Shown here: in pieces, positions 43,145-52,325 of the stretch
Layout: every line of letters begins with the position of its first letter
Numbering within the stretch: position 1 is the first letter of the stretch
NCBI RefSeq assembly: GCF_016862215.1
Contig: NZ_BOMN01000113.1
Coordinates: forward strand, 118,469-182,468
DNA from: Winogradskya humida
GTDB lineage: Bacteria > Actinomycetota > Actinomycetes > Mycobacteriales > Micromonosporaceae
Direction of reading: 5' to 3'
DNA length: 64,000 nucleotides
Program-made: the position numbers and the translations under genes
The notes under the pieces: generated by a model
What the model was told of the DNA's origin: nothing
Database searches by the model: none
Seen by the model: only the letters and a program-made list of their open reading frames with translations

Positions 43145-44596
43145 TCACTGGCCCAGTGGTGCGAAGAGGTGGTGCTGCCAGATCTGACGCGAGTGCTGCT
43201 CGGGGTAGGGGGCGACGTCGCCCGGGACGTCGAAGATCCGGGTGAGCTGTGAGCCGGGATCGTAGGCGGGCCAGCCCGGGTCGCCCGCGGTGGCGAAGCG
43301 GGTCCACGCGGCCCGCATCCGCGCGGACAGGTCGGCCGCGTCCGGGCCGGGCTCGTCGCCGAGCAGGGCGGCGGGGCCGCCGCTGGTGAGGTTGCCGAAG
43401 ACGAGTGGGACGTCGAGGCCGTGGCAGGCACCGAGGACGCCGCCCATCCCGGGTGCCGGCCAGGTCAGCTCGTAGAGATAGGTGCGACCGGTGTGCGCGT
43501 CGGCGAGGTGGACCGTGGGCATGCGGAATAGCCAGTCGGAGTGGACGAGCTCGTAGAGCTCTTCGGCGCCGGCGTCCGGGAAGGCGTCGCGGTAGCGCCG
43601 GGCACCCTCGGGCGCGAGCGTGTCGAGGGCGGCGGCGGCCTGCTCCGGCGTCACCCGGCCGAGTACGCCGTTGATCAGGCTGAACAACCGCTGTTCGTGG
43701 CGGGTGTGCCCGGCCAGCAGGACGACGTCGCGCGCGGCGCCGGCGGCCAGTGCCTGCCAGGGAGTCGCCGGCAGGACGTCGCCGTCGACCACCGGGGCGA
43801 ACAGCATCGACTCGTACGCCGGCGGGCCGGCCGTGACCGGGTCAGCCGTACGCGCCAGCAGAGCCGGGTCCACATCGGCGAGGTCCGCGACCGTGGGTTC
43901 GAGCCCGATCTCGGCCGCGCAAGCGGTGGCAACGGCGGTGGCGAGCGCCGGGGTGAAGAAAGCGCCCGGCACGCTCTGCGCGACGGCCCCGCGGAACAGA
44001 CCGGCCGCGCGGGGCATGGTGAGCAGTGCGGCGACCGACCCGCCGCCCGCGGACTCGCCGAAGATCGTTACCCGGTCGGGGTCCCCGCCGAACGCGGTGA
44101 CGTTGTCGCGCACCCATTCCAGGGCGGCGACCTGGTCTAGCAGCCCACGATTGGCGGGAACGCCGGCCAGAGCGCCGAAGCCCTCCAGCCCGAGGCGGTA
44201 GTTGAAGGTCACCAGGACTACGTTGCCGTCGCGGGCGAGGTGGCCGCCGTCGTACTCCGGCCAGCTCGCCATGCCGACCGTGTAACCGCCGCCGTAGATC
44301 CACACCAGCACCGGCAGCCGCGCCGCGGGATCGGGGGTGGGCGACCAGACGTTGACGGTCAGCCAGTCGTCGCCGGTCGCTGGGGGCGCTCCCCGGCCGA
44401 ACGCGTCGCTCTGCGGAACCGGTGGCCCGAATGCCACCGCTGGGCGTACGCCGTCCCAGTCGTCCGCGGGCTGCGGCGCGCCGAACCGATGTGCGCCGAC
44501 CGGCGGAGCTGCGTACGGAATCCCGCGGAAGACCGCGACGTCCGACTCCCAGCTCCCGCTTAGCGCCCCGTTGCGTACCCGAACCTGTGGCGGCAT
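43145..44596 (-). CDS. Type-B carboxylesterase
   Basis: About 483 aa. Signatures: FRGIPYAAPPVG, LPVLVWIYGGGYTVG (oxyanion hole), IFGESAGGGSVAALL (Ser nucleophile), then Glu/Asp and a His in ACHGLDVPLVFGN. Starts at ATG 44596 after GAGGAT. It lies 39 bp downstream of a TetR gene on the same strand and is probably repressed by it together with the divergent SDR. No signal peptide. Hydrolyses an ester of unknown kind. Confidence 0.92.
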   Translation of the reverse strand: MPPQVRVRNGALSGSWESDVAVFRGIPYAAPPVGAHRFGAPQPADDWDGVRPAVAFGPPVPQSDAFGRGAPPATGDDWLTVNVWSPTPDPAARLPVLVWIYGGGYTVGMASWPEYDGGHLARDGNVVLVTFNYRLGLEGFGALAGVPANRGLLDQVAALEWVRDNVTAFGGDPDRVTIFGESAGGGSVAALLTMPRAAGLFRGAVAQSVPGAFFTPALATAVATACAAEIGLEPTVADLADVDPALLARTADPVTAGPPAYESMLFAPVVDGDVLPATPWQALAAGAARDVVLLAGHTRHEQRLFSLINGVLGRVTPEQAAAALDTLAPEGARRYRDAFPDAGAEELYELVHSDWLFRMPTVHLADAHTGRTYLYELTWPAPGMGGVLGACHGLDVPLVFGNLTSGGPAALLGDEPGPDAADLSARMRAAWTRFATAGDPGWPAYDPGSQLTRIFDVPGDVAPYPEQHSRQIWQHHLFAPLGQ

Positions 44597-44635
44597 AGCC
44601 GGATCCTCGTCCGGAACCGGCACCGCCGCCAGCAA

Positions 44636-45214
44636 TTATCCCAGGGAGGCGCTCGCCGCCCGCAGCTCTTCCAGGGCGGCCAAGGTGTGCGGGGCGAGCG
44701 TGCCCTCGGCGGACTTGTCGACCTCGGACCACTGGGCGTAGCCGCGCTTGAAGGCGAGGACGCCCATCTCCCCCGCCAGCGCGGCGGTCGGGCCGGGCAC
44801 ACCCCGGGCGACCAGGGCGTCTGTCATGGCGGCGGCGAGGCTGACGGTCTTGAGGGCGTCGCGTTCCTGCAGCTCAGTGCTGGCGGCGACCGCGGCCTTG
44901 ATGCGGGGGCCCAGGTCACGGTTCAGGGGGCCCATGGCTCCTGACACGCGTACGAGTCCAGCCGCCACCGCCTCGAGCGGGGTCGCGCCGTCGGGGGCTT
45001 CGGCGATGCCCTCGGCCAGCAGCAGGCTCAGGGCTTCCTGCCCGGCCACGAGCAGCTCGCGCTTGTCGGGGAAGTGCCGGAAGAACGTGCTGCGGGTGAC
45101 GCCGGCGCGCTCGGCGATCTGCGCGACCGTCGTGGCGTCGTAGCCCTGCTCGGTGAACAGGTCGACGGCGGCCATGACGAGTCGCTCACGTGCGCCGGGT
45201 TCCCATCGAGCCAT
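44636..45214 (-). CDS. TetR-family regulator
   Basis: A 192-aa protein. HTH: RERLVMAAVDLFTEQGYDAT, VAQIAERAGVTRSTFFRHFP, DKRELLVAG. Ligand-binding half with SLAAAMTDALVARGV. Upstream of the carboxylesterase and divergent from an epimerase-like SDR; two strong palindromes between are its likely operators. Confidence 0.92.
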   Translation of the reverse strand: MARWEPGARERLVMAAVDLFTEQGYDATTVAQIAERAGVTRSTFFRHFPDKRELLVAGQEALSLLLAEGIAEAPDGATPLEAVAAGLVRVSGAMGPLNRDLGPRIKAAVAASTELQERDALKTVSLAAAMTDALVARGVPGPTAALAGEMGVLAFKRGYAQWSEVDKSAEGTLAPHTLAALEELRAASASLG

Positions 45215-45226
45215 GCTCCCATCATA

Positions 45227-45280
45227 GGTGACGGGACACGTGTCCCATCACCTGGTAGTGTCATGGGATAAGAGTCCCAT
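45227..45280. promoter_or_regulatory. Two TetR-type operators in the divergent promoter
   Basis: The 14-bp core GGGACACGTGTCCC (45233-45246) sits in a longer near-perfect dyad reaching GGTGA/TCACC (45227-45252). A second, weaker dyad ATGGGATAAGAGTCCCAT lies at 45263-45280. The spacing and shared GGGA...TCCC arms suggest one TetR protein binds both and controls the two divergent transcripts. Confidence 0.65.
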
Positions 45281-45298
45281 CACTTCTCGGGAGTATCC

Positions 45299-46180
45299 AT
45301 GCACGTCTTCATCACCGGCGGCACCGGCCTGATCGGCTCCGCCGTCGTCGCCGAGCTGCTCGGCAACGGTCACAGCGTCCTCGCGCTCACCCGCTCCGAC
45401 GCCTCCACCCGGGCCGCTGAGCAGGCTGGCGCCAAGACCCTGCGCGGCGGTCTCGCCGACCTCGACGTCATCCGCTCCGGCGCCGCCCAGGCCGACGGCG
45501 TGATCCACCTCGCCTTCGGCAACGACTTCAGCAGCGCCGAAGCGGTTGCCAACTCGGTCGCCGAGGAAACCGCCGCGATCATGGGCATCGGCGAGGAACT
45601 CATCGGCAGCGACAGGCCGTTCGCGATCGTTTCCGGCACGCCGTGGGTCGCGGGCCGGCTCTCCACCGAAACCGACCAGCTCCCCCTCGAAGGCCCGGTC
45701 GGCGGTCGCGGCCGTACGGTCAACGCAGCATTGGAACTGGCCTCGCGGGGCGTCCGGACCACCGCCATCCGCATGCCACGCACGGTTCACAACAACGGCG
45801 AGGGCGGATTCGGCGGGCTGCTCACCCAGATCGCCCGCCAGAGCGGGGTGTCCGGCTACCCGGGCGACGGTACGCAGCGCTGGCCCGCTGTGCACGCGCT
45901 CGACGCCGCGGTGCTGTTCCGGCTCGCCCTGGAGAACGCCCCGGCGGGCACCGCATGGCACGCGGTGGCCGACGAGGGCGACGCGGTGCGTGACATCGCC
46001 GCGGTGATCGGGCGGCGGCTGGGTCTGCCGGTCGAGCCGGTGCCGACGGAGAACTTCGGCCCCCTCGGCCCGATCTTCGCCGCCGACCAGCCGTCGTCGA
46101 GCGAATACACCCGCAAGACCCTCGGCTGGGAGCCCACGCACCCGAGCCTCCTCGAAGACCTGGAGAACATCCAGCCGTAA
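45299..46180 (+). CDS. NAD(P)-binding epimerase/SDR-like protein
   Basis: A 293-aa extended SDR: VFITGGTGLIGSAVVAELL loop (GGTGxxG), GVIHLAFGND, and AVHALDAAVLFRLAL typical of atypical SDRs such as those acting on nucleoside-diphosphate sugars or flavin-like ligands. The usual YxxxK is not clear, so it may bind NAD(P) without classical catalysis. It lies downstream of the TetR operators. Confidence 0.88.
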   Translation: MHVFITGGTGLIGSAVVAELLGNGHSVLALTRSDASTRAAEQAGAKTLRGGLADLDVIRSGAAQADGVIHLAFGNDFSSAEAVANSVAEETAAIMGIGEELIGSDRPFAIVSGTPWVAGRLSTETDQLPLEGPVGGRGRTVNAALELASRGVRTTAIRMPRTVHNNGEGGFGGLLTQIARQSGVSGYPGDGTQRWPAVHALDAAVLFRLALENAPAGTAWHAVADEGDAVRDIAAVIGRRLGLPVEPVPTENFGPLGPIFAADQPSSSEYTRKTLGWEPTHPSLLEDLENIQP

Positions 46181-46193
46181 TCTCTGCCGGTGA

Positions 46194-46418
46194 TCAATCG
46201 TCGAACCGACCGCAGGACAGGCGCATGAAGCCCTGACCGCTGCGGGGTTCGACGAGGTAGTGGCCCGTCCCGCCCACGCCGGCGACACGGCGCCGATCGG
46301 AAGCCTTCTGATCGCGATCGGCGCCGGGAAGGCGTGCCTGATCCGCATCCTGCAGGCGGACACACAGACCGGCTATTTCGGCGGCCGACTACCCGACGGC
46401 ACCTGCCTGGCGCTGTAA
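46194..46418 (+). pseudogene. Short coding-like remnant without a start
   Basis: A frame reads EALTAAGFDEVVARPAHAG, PIGSLLIAIGAGKACLIRIL, then TQTGYFGGRLPDGTCLAL and stops at 46418. It has no ATG, and the only internal start is a GTG near 46258. It may be a decayed gene end. Family unknown. Confidence 0.3.
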
Positions 46419-46430
46419 ATCAGATACCCA

Positions 46431-46470
46431 CGGATGCTGAGCAGGCGCGTCGGCGCTCGCTCAGCATCCG
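46431..46470. terminator. Long hairpin terminator
   Basis: A perfect 12-bp stem CGGATGCTGAGC / GCTCAGCATCCG with a 16-nt loop lies between the rightward fragment and the leftward exported-protein gene. Confidence 0.6.
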
Positions 46471-46487
46471 TAGAACCGAACGCCAGA

Positions 46488-46982
46488 TCATTTTGCGCAG
46501 TTCGACGCCCATTCGAAGGAGCCGGCGTTGCGCCACACGGGTTCGCCGTATCCACTGTCCTGTTCGCCGGGGCCTGCTCCGTCGTTGTTGTAGATGAGGT
46601 CGGGATCTTCGGCCTCGGTCTTTGTTTCGCCGCGTCCGATGCAGACGAAGGCACCTTGCTGGCCGAGATCGTGATAGAGCCTCACGATCTCCATGCCGGA
46701 ATCAACCTTGAAGCCGTTGTTTGCCAGCCCATCAAATGTCCGAGCGCAAAGGGTGGCAATATTTTGGCTCCCTTGGAATCCTGTGTCGCACAGCCCGCCT
46801 CGGGCGGTGAGACCGAAGTAGCCGGCTTGGGGCATCCGGACAGGCTGCGCGGGCGGCGTTGCTGCCGGCGGCCCCGCCGGCGTCGGAGTGTCGGTGGCGA
46901 GGAACAGTGCGATCACAACCGCCAGTGCCGATGCTGCCGTCGCCGTCCCTGCTGCTGCGGTGATGAGTTTCCAGCGTGCCAT
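46488..46982 (-). CDS. Exported or membrane-anchored protein of unknown function with four Cys
   Basis: A 164-aa protein: basic start ARWKLIT, one hydrophobic helix (AASALAVVIALFLAT), a Pro/Ala linker, then a small folded domain of about 100 residues with four Cys (GGLCDTG, ATLCART, AFVCIGRG, SNCAK), probably two disulfides, and an acidic patch. ATG at 46982 follows AAGGAG at 8 nt. Divergent from an HTH-membrane protein gene. Function unknown; a small inhibitor or ligand-binding protein is possible. Confidence 0.7.
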   Translation of the reverse strand: MARWKLITAAAGTATAASALAVVIALFLATDTPTPAGPPAATPPAQPVRMPQAGYFGLTARGGLCDTGFQGSQNIATLCARTFDGLANNGFKVDSGMEIVRLYHDLGQQGAFVCIGRGETKTEAEDPDLIYNNDGAGPGEQDSGYGEPVWRNAGSFEWASNCAK

Positions 46983-47140
46983 TTTTGGCTCCTTCATCAG
47001 GTGGGCTGTGAAGCCACCATCAGTGGGTTGAGCTGCTGAAATCCAGGTTTCTGAACGAGGCTGAAGGCCTTTGGACGGGGGTGAACGCCACTACCGTCCG
47101 CACAGCGGAGCCGAGAATGTATGGATGAGGCGAGTCTGAG

Positions 47141-48097
47141 GTGGCCACGACCACACCGTCCGGGCGGGACAAAGCTCAGGACTTCGTGGAAAGGCTGGAA
47201 AACCTGCGCGTGTCGAACAACCTGACCTATGCACAGTTGTCTCAGCTCTCATACAAGATCGCCCGCGCAGCGCCCTACGATCGGGTGCTCGGGTTCAGCC
47301 CTGCGGCGGTGAGCAACTGGGTCAACGGCGACCTTCCCAGCAAGACCGGATACGTTCGGGCGTGGGTGATCGCCTGCGGTGTTGACGAACCTGAGCGATG
47401 GGTCGACGAACATACGGCGCTGCTGGCTGCCCGGCGGAGGAAATCGCCGACGCGTACTTCCATGTCAGAGCCCGAAGTAACCTCAGGCAGAATCGACAGC
47501 GAATCCCCGCCGGTGGTCCGGCCACCGCGGAAACACAGGATGCTGGCTGCTGTGACTGCCGGTGTCGTGGCAGGTACGTTGCTGCTCGTCGGCGGTGATG
47601 GTGCGCTGAGTCCGACGCGGGGTGCCGGCCAAAGGCCACCGAACGGTGCGAATGATCTGACACCGCTGAGAACCGCAGCCCGGTGCGCCGAGAACTTCAG
47701 TCCACCCCCGGCCGAGCAGTACCCGACCTCGGCATGGGCGGACGAACCCGGGCCGTCCGGTGCGGCGCACCCCGATCGACTTATCGAACTGCATTTCGCC
47801 GACTTTCGGCCGCATGGGTGGGTTGCCTGGGCCGAATTCGCGACGTCGAGCTCCGACCTTGATCGGTTGTGGCTCGACTGGACCTACATCCGGTCGCCGG
47901 AGATCGGGGCGACGTGGCAGTGGCGCCAGTGCGGGCCGCAGCCGATCACCGCGGGAACACGTAGCCCCGCGGTTCTTCTGACTGACGGGACCGGACGTGA
48001 CCGATGGTTTCGCGCCTGCGGTCAAGTTCCTCCCGCCGATCGCCCGTCGACCAGTCGCGCGAAGTCGTTCTGCACGGGCTGGCACCGCCCGTTCTGA
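47141..48097 (+). CDS. HTH-transmembrane protein with extracellular sensor-like domain
   Basis: A 318-aa protein. An N-terminal XRE-like HTH (FVERLENLRVSNNLTYAQLSQ, SPAAVSNWVNGDLPSKTGY), a basic linker, one TM helix (MLAAVTAGVVAGTLLLVGG, about residues 133-151), then an extracytoplasmic domain with several Cys and Trp (CAENFSPPP, DRLWLDWTYI, QWRQCGPQP, FRACGQ). This layout fits a one-component membrane-bound regulator. GTG start at 47141. It is divergent from the four-Cys exported protein, so it may sense it or control it. Confidence 0.65.
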   Translation: MATTTPSGRDKAQDFVERLENLRVSNNLTYAQLSQLSYKIARAAPYDRVLGFSPAAVSNWVNGDLPSKTGYVRAWVIACGVDEPERWVDEHTALLAARRRKSPTRTSMSEPEVTSGRIDSESPPVVRPPRKHRMLAAVTAGVVAGTLLLVGGDGALSPTRGAGQRPPNGANDLTPLRTAARCAENFSPPPAEQYPTSAWADEPGPSGAAHPDRLIELHFADFRPHGWVAWAEFATSSSDLDRLWLDWTYIRSPEIGATWQWRQCGPQPITAGTRSPAVLLTDGTGRDRWFRACGQVPPADRPSTSRAKSFCTGWHRPF

Positions 48098-48165
48098 ACC
48101 CTTGCGGTACTCGCGACGAGTCGTGAGCATTGATGACTGTGGAGTTTGCTGGTTAGGTGGCCGGC

Positions 48166-48696
48166 ATGAAAGAGCTTGGACCCGTCGCCTGGCCGCCTCA
48201 GCCGGTCCGGACCGCGAGGCTCGTGCTCCGGGAGTCCGAGAGCCGGGACCGTCCGGTGTTCGTCGAGCTGCTGGCGTCGGAGGAGGTGCACACCTATCTC
48301 GGCGGGCCGCAGCAGCGCGAGTTGCCGGAGGTTCCTGAGCGGTGGGCCGGGAGTTTTGTTGTTGAGCTCGACGGGGCGATGATCGGGCAGATTCTTATCA
48401 GGAGAGCACCGGAGGACCGTCGTCCGGCCATTGCCGGAAAGGTCGACATCGGATATCTGTTTCTGCCGCGGGCCTGGGGATTCGGGTACGCCGCCGAGGC
48501 CTGCGCGGCAGCTCTCGACTGGGTCGGCGAGGCCTTACCCGGGGAACCCGTGGTGCTGATTACGCAGAGCGCCAACGTTGCCTCGATGCGGCTCGCGGCG
48601 AAGCTGAGGTTCGTCGAAGTGGAGCGGTTCCATGCCTGGGATGCCGAGCAATGGGTCGGTCAACGCTCGCCCGGTCCATTAATGTCGGGAGAATGA
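48166..48696 (+). CDS. GNAT acetyltransferase
   Basis: About 176 aa, RimJ/RimL-like: VRTARLVLRESESRDRPVF, VDIGYLFLPRAWGFGYAAEA (acetyl-CoA loop GFGYA) and NVASMRLAAKLRFVEVERF. ATG 48166 (or GTG 48157). Its stop overlaps the PPOX start as ATGA, forming an operon. Acceptor unknown. Confidence 0.9.
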   Translation: MKELGPVAWPPQPVRTARLVLRESESRDRPVFVELLASEEVHTYLGGPQQRELPEVPERWAGSFVVELDGAMIGQILIRRAPEDRRPAIAGKVDIGYLFLPRAWGFGYAAEACAAALDWVGEALPGEPVVLITQSANVASMRLAAKLRFVEVERFHAWDAEQWVGQRSPGPLMSGE

Positions 48697-49343
48697 CGCC
48701 AGTCAGCGTGTTCGACTCACTGAGCCTCGACGCCGTGCCGGACCAGGAGGCGCTGCGCGAGGTGTACGCCCTCCCCAGCGACGCCGCCGTGCGCAAGCAG
48801 ATGACCGAGCTCACCGAGGAAACGCGGCGGTTGATCGCATGTGCGTCGCTGGTTCTGGTTGCCAGTGTGGACGCTGAGGGCAATTGTGACGTTTCCCCGC
48901 GCGGTGGGCCCGCTGGGTTTGTCGCCGTCCTGGACTCTCGGACGGTCGCGATCCCGGACGCGACCGGCAACAAGCGGCTGGACAGCCTGCAGAACGTCGT
49001 CGCCACCGGGCGGGCCGGGCTGATCTTCGTCATCCCGGGGCGCACCACGACGCTCAGACTCAACGGGCGGGCCTGCGTCTCCACCCGCCCCGAGCTGCTG
49101 ACGCAGCTGACCGCCGTGGGTAAGCCGCCGGCCAGTGCGCTGGTGGTGGGGATCGACGAGGTCTATCCGCACTGCCCCAAGGCGTTCCTGCGCGGCGGCG
49201 TCTGGAAACCGGAGCAATGGCTGCCCGCGGACGCCCAGCCGACATCGGCCGAGGTGACGCTCGCGCAGTTGCGGATGCCGGATCTGACGATCACCGACAT
49301 CGAAAAAACGGAAGCGGACGCGCTGAAGTACCGCTACGAGTAG
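48693..49343 (+). CDS. Pyridoxamine-phosphate-oxidase-like FMN protein (MSMEG_1061 type)
   Basis: A 216-aa split-barrel flavoprotein: LIACASLVLVASVDAEGNCDVSPRGGPAG, VAIPDATGNKRLDSLQNVV, GLIFVIPGRTTTLRLNGRA, and a conserved C-terminal CPKAFLRGGVWKPEQW. The motifs are those of FMN/F420-binding PPOX-domain proteins in actinobacteria. Coupled to the GNAT gene by ATGA. It probably reduces a small molecule; substrate unknown. Confidence 0.9.
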   Translation: MTPVSVFDSLSLDAVPDQEALREVYALPSDAAVRKQMTELTEETRRLIACASLVLVASVDAEGNCDVSPRGGPAGFVAVLDSRTVAIPDATGNKRLDSLQNVVATGRAGLIFVIPGRTTTLRLNGRACVSTRPELLTQLTAVGKPPASALVVGIDEVYPHCPKAFLRGGVWKPEQWLPADAQPTSAEVTLAQLRMPDLTITDIEKTEADALKYRYE

Positions 49344-49370
49344 GGGCGCGACCGAGATTCGCCGGGATGG

Positions 49371-49856
49371 TCAGAGGCGTTCCTGGAGGAAGTTCGCCCA
49401 GCGGGGGTCGTCCGGCTGGTTGCTTTCCGGTCGGTAGAAGTCGTCGGCGAGGAAGCCTTCGGACGGGTCCGGGGCCGCCCAGCGCAGCTCAGGGCTGGAG
49501 ATCAGGATCCAGAGCACGGCCAGCGGGATGACGCCCACCGCCCAGCGGCCCGTCATCTGCATCCCGTAGGACGGGCGCCGGACCAGCAGGGCGATAGCCG
49601 CGGCGACAACCGCCAGCGAAACGGTGAGGACCAGGTCGACGTAGTAGCCGGTGCTCAGCCAGATCGGCAGGTGAGCCGAACCCTGGCCGGCGGTCGTCAT
49701 CGTGTAGAGGTAGTCATCGGCGGACCGGCCGAGCTCGTGCCGGACGATCAACGTCGCGACGGTCATCGTGACGGCGGTGAGTGCGGCCGCCGCGTACAAC
49801 ATTGAACTCAGCCGGACCAGTCGCGGCGGCCGCCGATCATCATTCACATCAGACAT
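49371..49856 (-). CDS. Small membrane protein, three TM helices
   Basis: A 161-aa protein with hydrophobic helices at about 17-40, 70-91 and 104-120, and an acidic, Trp-containing C-terminus (PDPSEGFLADDFYRPESNQPDDPRW). It reads left and converges with the PPOX gene. Nineteen bases separate it from the upstream GH2 gene. No family recognised. Confidence 0.7.
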   Translation of the reverse strand: MSDVNDDRRPPRLVRLSSMLYAAAALTAVTMTVATLIVRHELGRSADDYLYTMTTAGQGSAHLPIWLSTGYYVDLVLTVSLAVVAAAIALLVRRPSYGMQMTGRWAVGVIPLAVLWILISSPELRWAAPDPSEGFLADDFYRPESNQPDDPRWANFLQERL

Positions 49857-49875
49857 CGGCGGCCTCCGCGACTTT

Positions 49876-52206
49876 CTAGGAAGCGACAGCGTAGACGGTG
49901 GTGGTGTCGCGGTAGAGGACGCCCTGGCCGGGTTTGCTGACTTCGAGTTCGAGGTGCAGCGGCTGGTTCGTGGCGGGGGTGTGGAAGGTGAGTGGTTGCT
50001 GTTTGTGGGCGCCGAGGGCGATGCGGGTACTGAACGTGCCGTGGTCGACGGTGCGGCCGGTAGCTGTCAGTTTCCACGTGACGTTCAGCTGCGTACCCGT
50101 GAAGGTGTCGTTGAAGAGGCTGAGGGTTCGGGTTGTCGCGCCGGGCTGGATCACCGAGGGGGTGGTCGGCCAGCGGCCGGTGGTGTCCGACATCTTGTTC
50201 GCGTTCCAGAAGCCGGTGTCGATGACGGCGACCGGGTTGAAGGCCTGCTGGATCAGTTTCAGCGTCGGGTTCTTCCACGGGTCGGGCAGGTTGTCCTCGC
50301 CGTAGATCGGGTACGGGCCCTGCGGATAATTGATTTCCAGCCTCATGTCCGTGCGCTTCACACCCGGGATGATCGAGGACCAGGCCGACAGCATGGTGTA
50401 CGGCCGGGAGTCCGATGCTCCCTGTTCGCGCATCCGCATGGTGGCCGTGGCGAACCACGTCATGCCCTGTGGCGTGCTGTCCGCCGACCAGATGAATTCG
50501 CCCTGGCCGTGCGGTTTTCCGGCGGGGCCGCCGCAGACGCTCTCGGTGTACTGGCCGAACGAGAAACCGTCGTAGTGGCAGAAGACCGTGTAGTTGTCGT
50601 GCTGCGGCAGGTCCGCGGAATCGCCGTCGGTGCTGATCGGGCGGGTGGTGTCGTGCTTCATGACGGTGGCGTAGAGGGTTTCGTCGAATGCGGGGCCAGC
50701 GCCCGGGTTGTTGAAGAACGCGACCTGGGGTTCGTTCGCCTGGCTCCAGCGCAGGACCGATGCGTGGTTACGGTCGCGCTGCACCAGATCCGCGACGTGT
50801 TTCACCATAGTGTCGCGGCCGGTGATGAAGTTCTCGCGGTTGTTCGAGCCACGGATCGCCGATTCGTCCTGGACCATCAGGCCGAGTTCGTCGGTGACGT
50901 CGAGCATGTACGGGGTGGCGGGGATCTGGTGAATACGCACGCCGCTGTAATTGAGGCGCAGGTAGTTGTCGACCGCTTTGGGCCAGCCGCCGGCCAGGAA
51001 ACCCGGGAACGTGTCGTACGCGTCGCCGCGGCCGTGAAAGTCGATGTTGTCGTAGTTGGCGCCCTGGAGGCTGTCGCCGCGGAAGTTGACGCGCACGCCG
51101 TTCAGTTCGTAGTGGTCGCCCGCTTGTTCGATCTCGCGGAATCCGAAGCGGACGGCGTACGACATCGTGTTGTTGATTGTCAGGGTCAGGTTGTGCAGTT
51201 GGGCTCGGTAGCCGGGGCGGTAGGGGACGTTGGGGTACCAATAGGAATTGGTGCCGGCGAGCCAGCGGATCGGGCCGGAGTTCACGGTGATGGTTGAGCG
51301 CGCGGGGACGCGTACCTTCCGGGCAGGAAGCGTGGGGTAGGCCCAGCGGGAGCCGTTCCACGAGCTCAGCCGCCCACCGAGGGTGATGGTCTGGGTCTTG
51401 GCAGTGCTGTTCGTGACCGTGGTGTCGTAACTGAGGGTGCGGTCGTGGACGGAGGTGCGTACGACGGCGTCGGCGACGTGCACGGCCGGGAAGACCTGCA
51501 GGCCGGCGGAGCGGAAGATGCCCTGCGCGACGTCATCGGACCACGACGCGCCCTCCGCGACGGTGTAGCGCCCGTCAGGCCCGACCAGAGCCTTACGACC
51601 TTCGACCAAGACCTTGATCTGATGGGTACGCCCTGGGCGCACGAAGTCGCTCAGGTCGAACACCGACGACGTGTACGAGGTGGTCTGCGTGCCCACTTCG
51701 CGACCGTCGACCCAGAGCGTCGCGCGGTGGTTGATCGCGCCGAAGGAAAGCTTGGTGACCTGGGGTGCGTGCAGGTCCGGGACGGTGATCGTGCGGCTGT
51801 AGACGGCGCGGGAGAGGTTCGTCCAGCCCTGCTTGAGCCAGCCGCCGCCGGGCACCTGGATCGTGGTGGGCTTCGCCGTCGCGGTGGAGTCCACGCAGGT
51901 CATAGGGCCGGTGGTGGTGCCGAAGGGGCCACCACCGGTGCAGACGGTGTCGGTGAGCGGGGTGAACTGCCAGGTGCCGGCGAGGTTGACCGTACGCTCC
52001 GGTTTCGCCCCGGACACACCGCCGAGATAGGACGCGTCGAAAGTCGGGGCACGGCCGGAAGCCGGGGCGGCGCCAGAGGTCGAGACGGTGCCGGAAGTCG
52101 AGGCCGCGCCGGAAGCTGGGGCGGCGGCGAGAGCGGAGCCGGTGGGAAGGGCGATCAGGAAGCCGGCGATGAGGGCGGCGCCGGCCGCCAGGCGATTGAT
52201 GATCAT
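49876..52206 (-). CDS. Secreted glycoside hydrolase family 2
   Basis: A 776-aa protein with a signal peptide (NRLAAGAALIAGFLIALPTGSALA), a degenerate Ala/Ser/Gly repeat, the GH2 jelly-roll (VNLAGTWQFTPL, RAVYSRTITVPDL, NHRATLWVDGREVG), an immunoglobulin-like domain, and a TIM barrel with acid/base NEP in WSQANEP and nucleophile Glu in GEFIWSAD. Family members are beta-galactosidases, glucuronidases, mannosidases. The C-terminus adds a beta-sandwich. It is divergent from a TetR gene, so sugar-controlled expression is likely. Specificity not determined. Confidence 0.92.
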   Translation of the reverse strand: MIINRLAAGAALIAGFLIALPTGSALAAAPASGAASTSGTVSTSGAAPASGRAPTFDASYLGGVSGAKPERTVNLAGTWQFTPLTDTVCTGGGPFGTTTGPMTCVDSTATAKPTTIQVPGGGWLKQGWTNLSRAVYSRTITVPDLHAPQVTKLSFGAINHRATLWVDGREVGTQTTSYTSSVFDLSDFVRPGRTHQIKVLVEGRKALVGPDGRYTVAEGASWSDDVAQGIFRSAGLQVFPAVHVADAVVRTSVHDRTLSYDTTVTNSTAKTQTITLGGRLSSWNGSRWAYPTLPARKVRVPARSTITVNSGPIRWLAGTNSYWYPNVPYRPGYRAQLHNLTLTINNTMSYAVRFGFREIEQAGDHYELNGVRVNFRGDSLQGANYDNIDFHGRGDAYDTFPGFLAGGWPKAVDNYLRLNYSGVRIHQIPATPYMLDVTDELGLMVQDESAIRGSNNRENFITGRDTMVKHVADLVQRDRNHASVLRWSQANEPQVAFFNNPGAGPAFDETLYATVMKHDTTRPISTDGDSADLPQHDNYTVFCHYDGFSFGQYTESVCGGPAGKPHGQGEFIWSADSTPQGMTWFATATMRMREQGASDSRPYTMLSAWSSIIPGVKRTDMRLEINYPQGPYPIYGEDNLPDPWKNPTLKLIQQAFNPVAVIDTGFWNANKMSDTTGRWPTTPSVIQPGATTRTLSLFNDTFTGTQLNVTWKLTATGRTVDHGTFSTRIALGAHKQQPLTFHTPATNQPLHLELEVSKPGQGVLYRDTTTVYAVAS

Positions 52207-52284
52207 GAGGTGCTCCTGCTCAATCAGATGTGAGCGTTAACAGCGCCGTAACCATAGGAATCGTCGTCGCAACACGTCAATACC

Positions 52285-52295
52285 TACTCGGAGTA
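52285..52295. promoter_or_regulatory. Operator-like palindrome TACTCGGAGTA
   Basis: An 11-bp perfect dyad in an A/T-rich part of the divergent GH2/TetR promoter, between the two starts. It is the best candidate for the TetR site. Confidence 0.5.
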
Positions 52296-52325
52296 AATTT
52301 TCGTGGGCCTCGGTAGGCTGATCGG

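Noticed and set aside
49768..51297. 509-codon open frame on the plus strand
   Set aside because: Antisense to the GH2 glycosidase, which has signal peptide and catalytic motifs.
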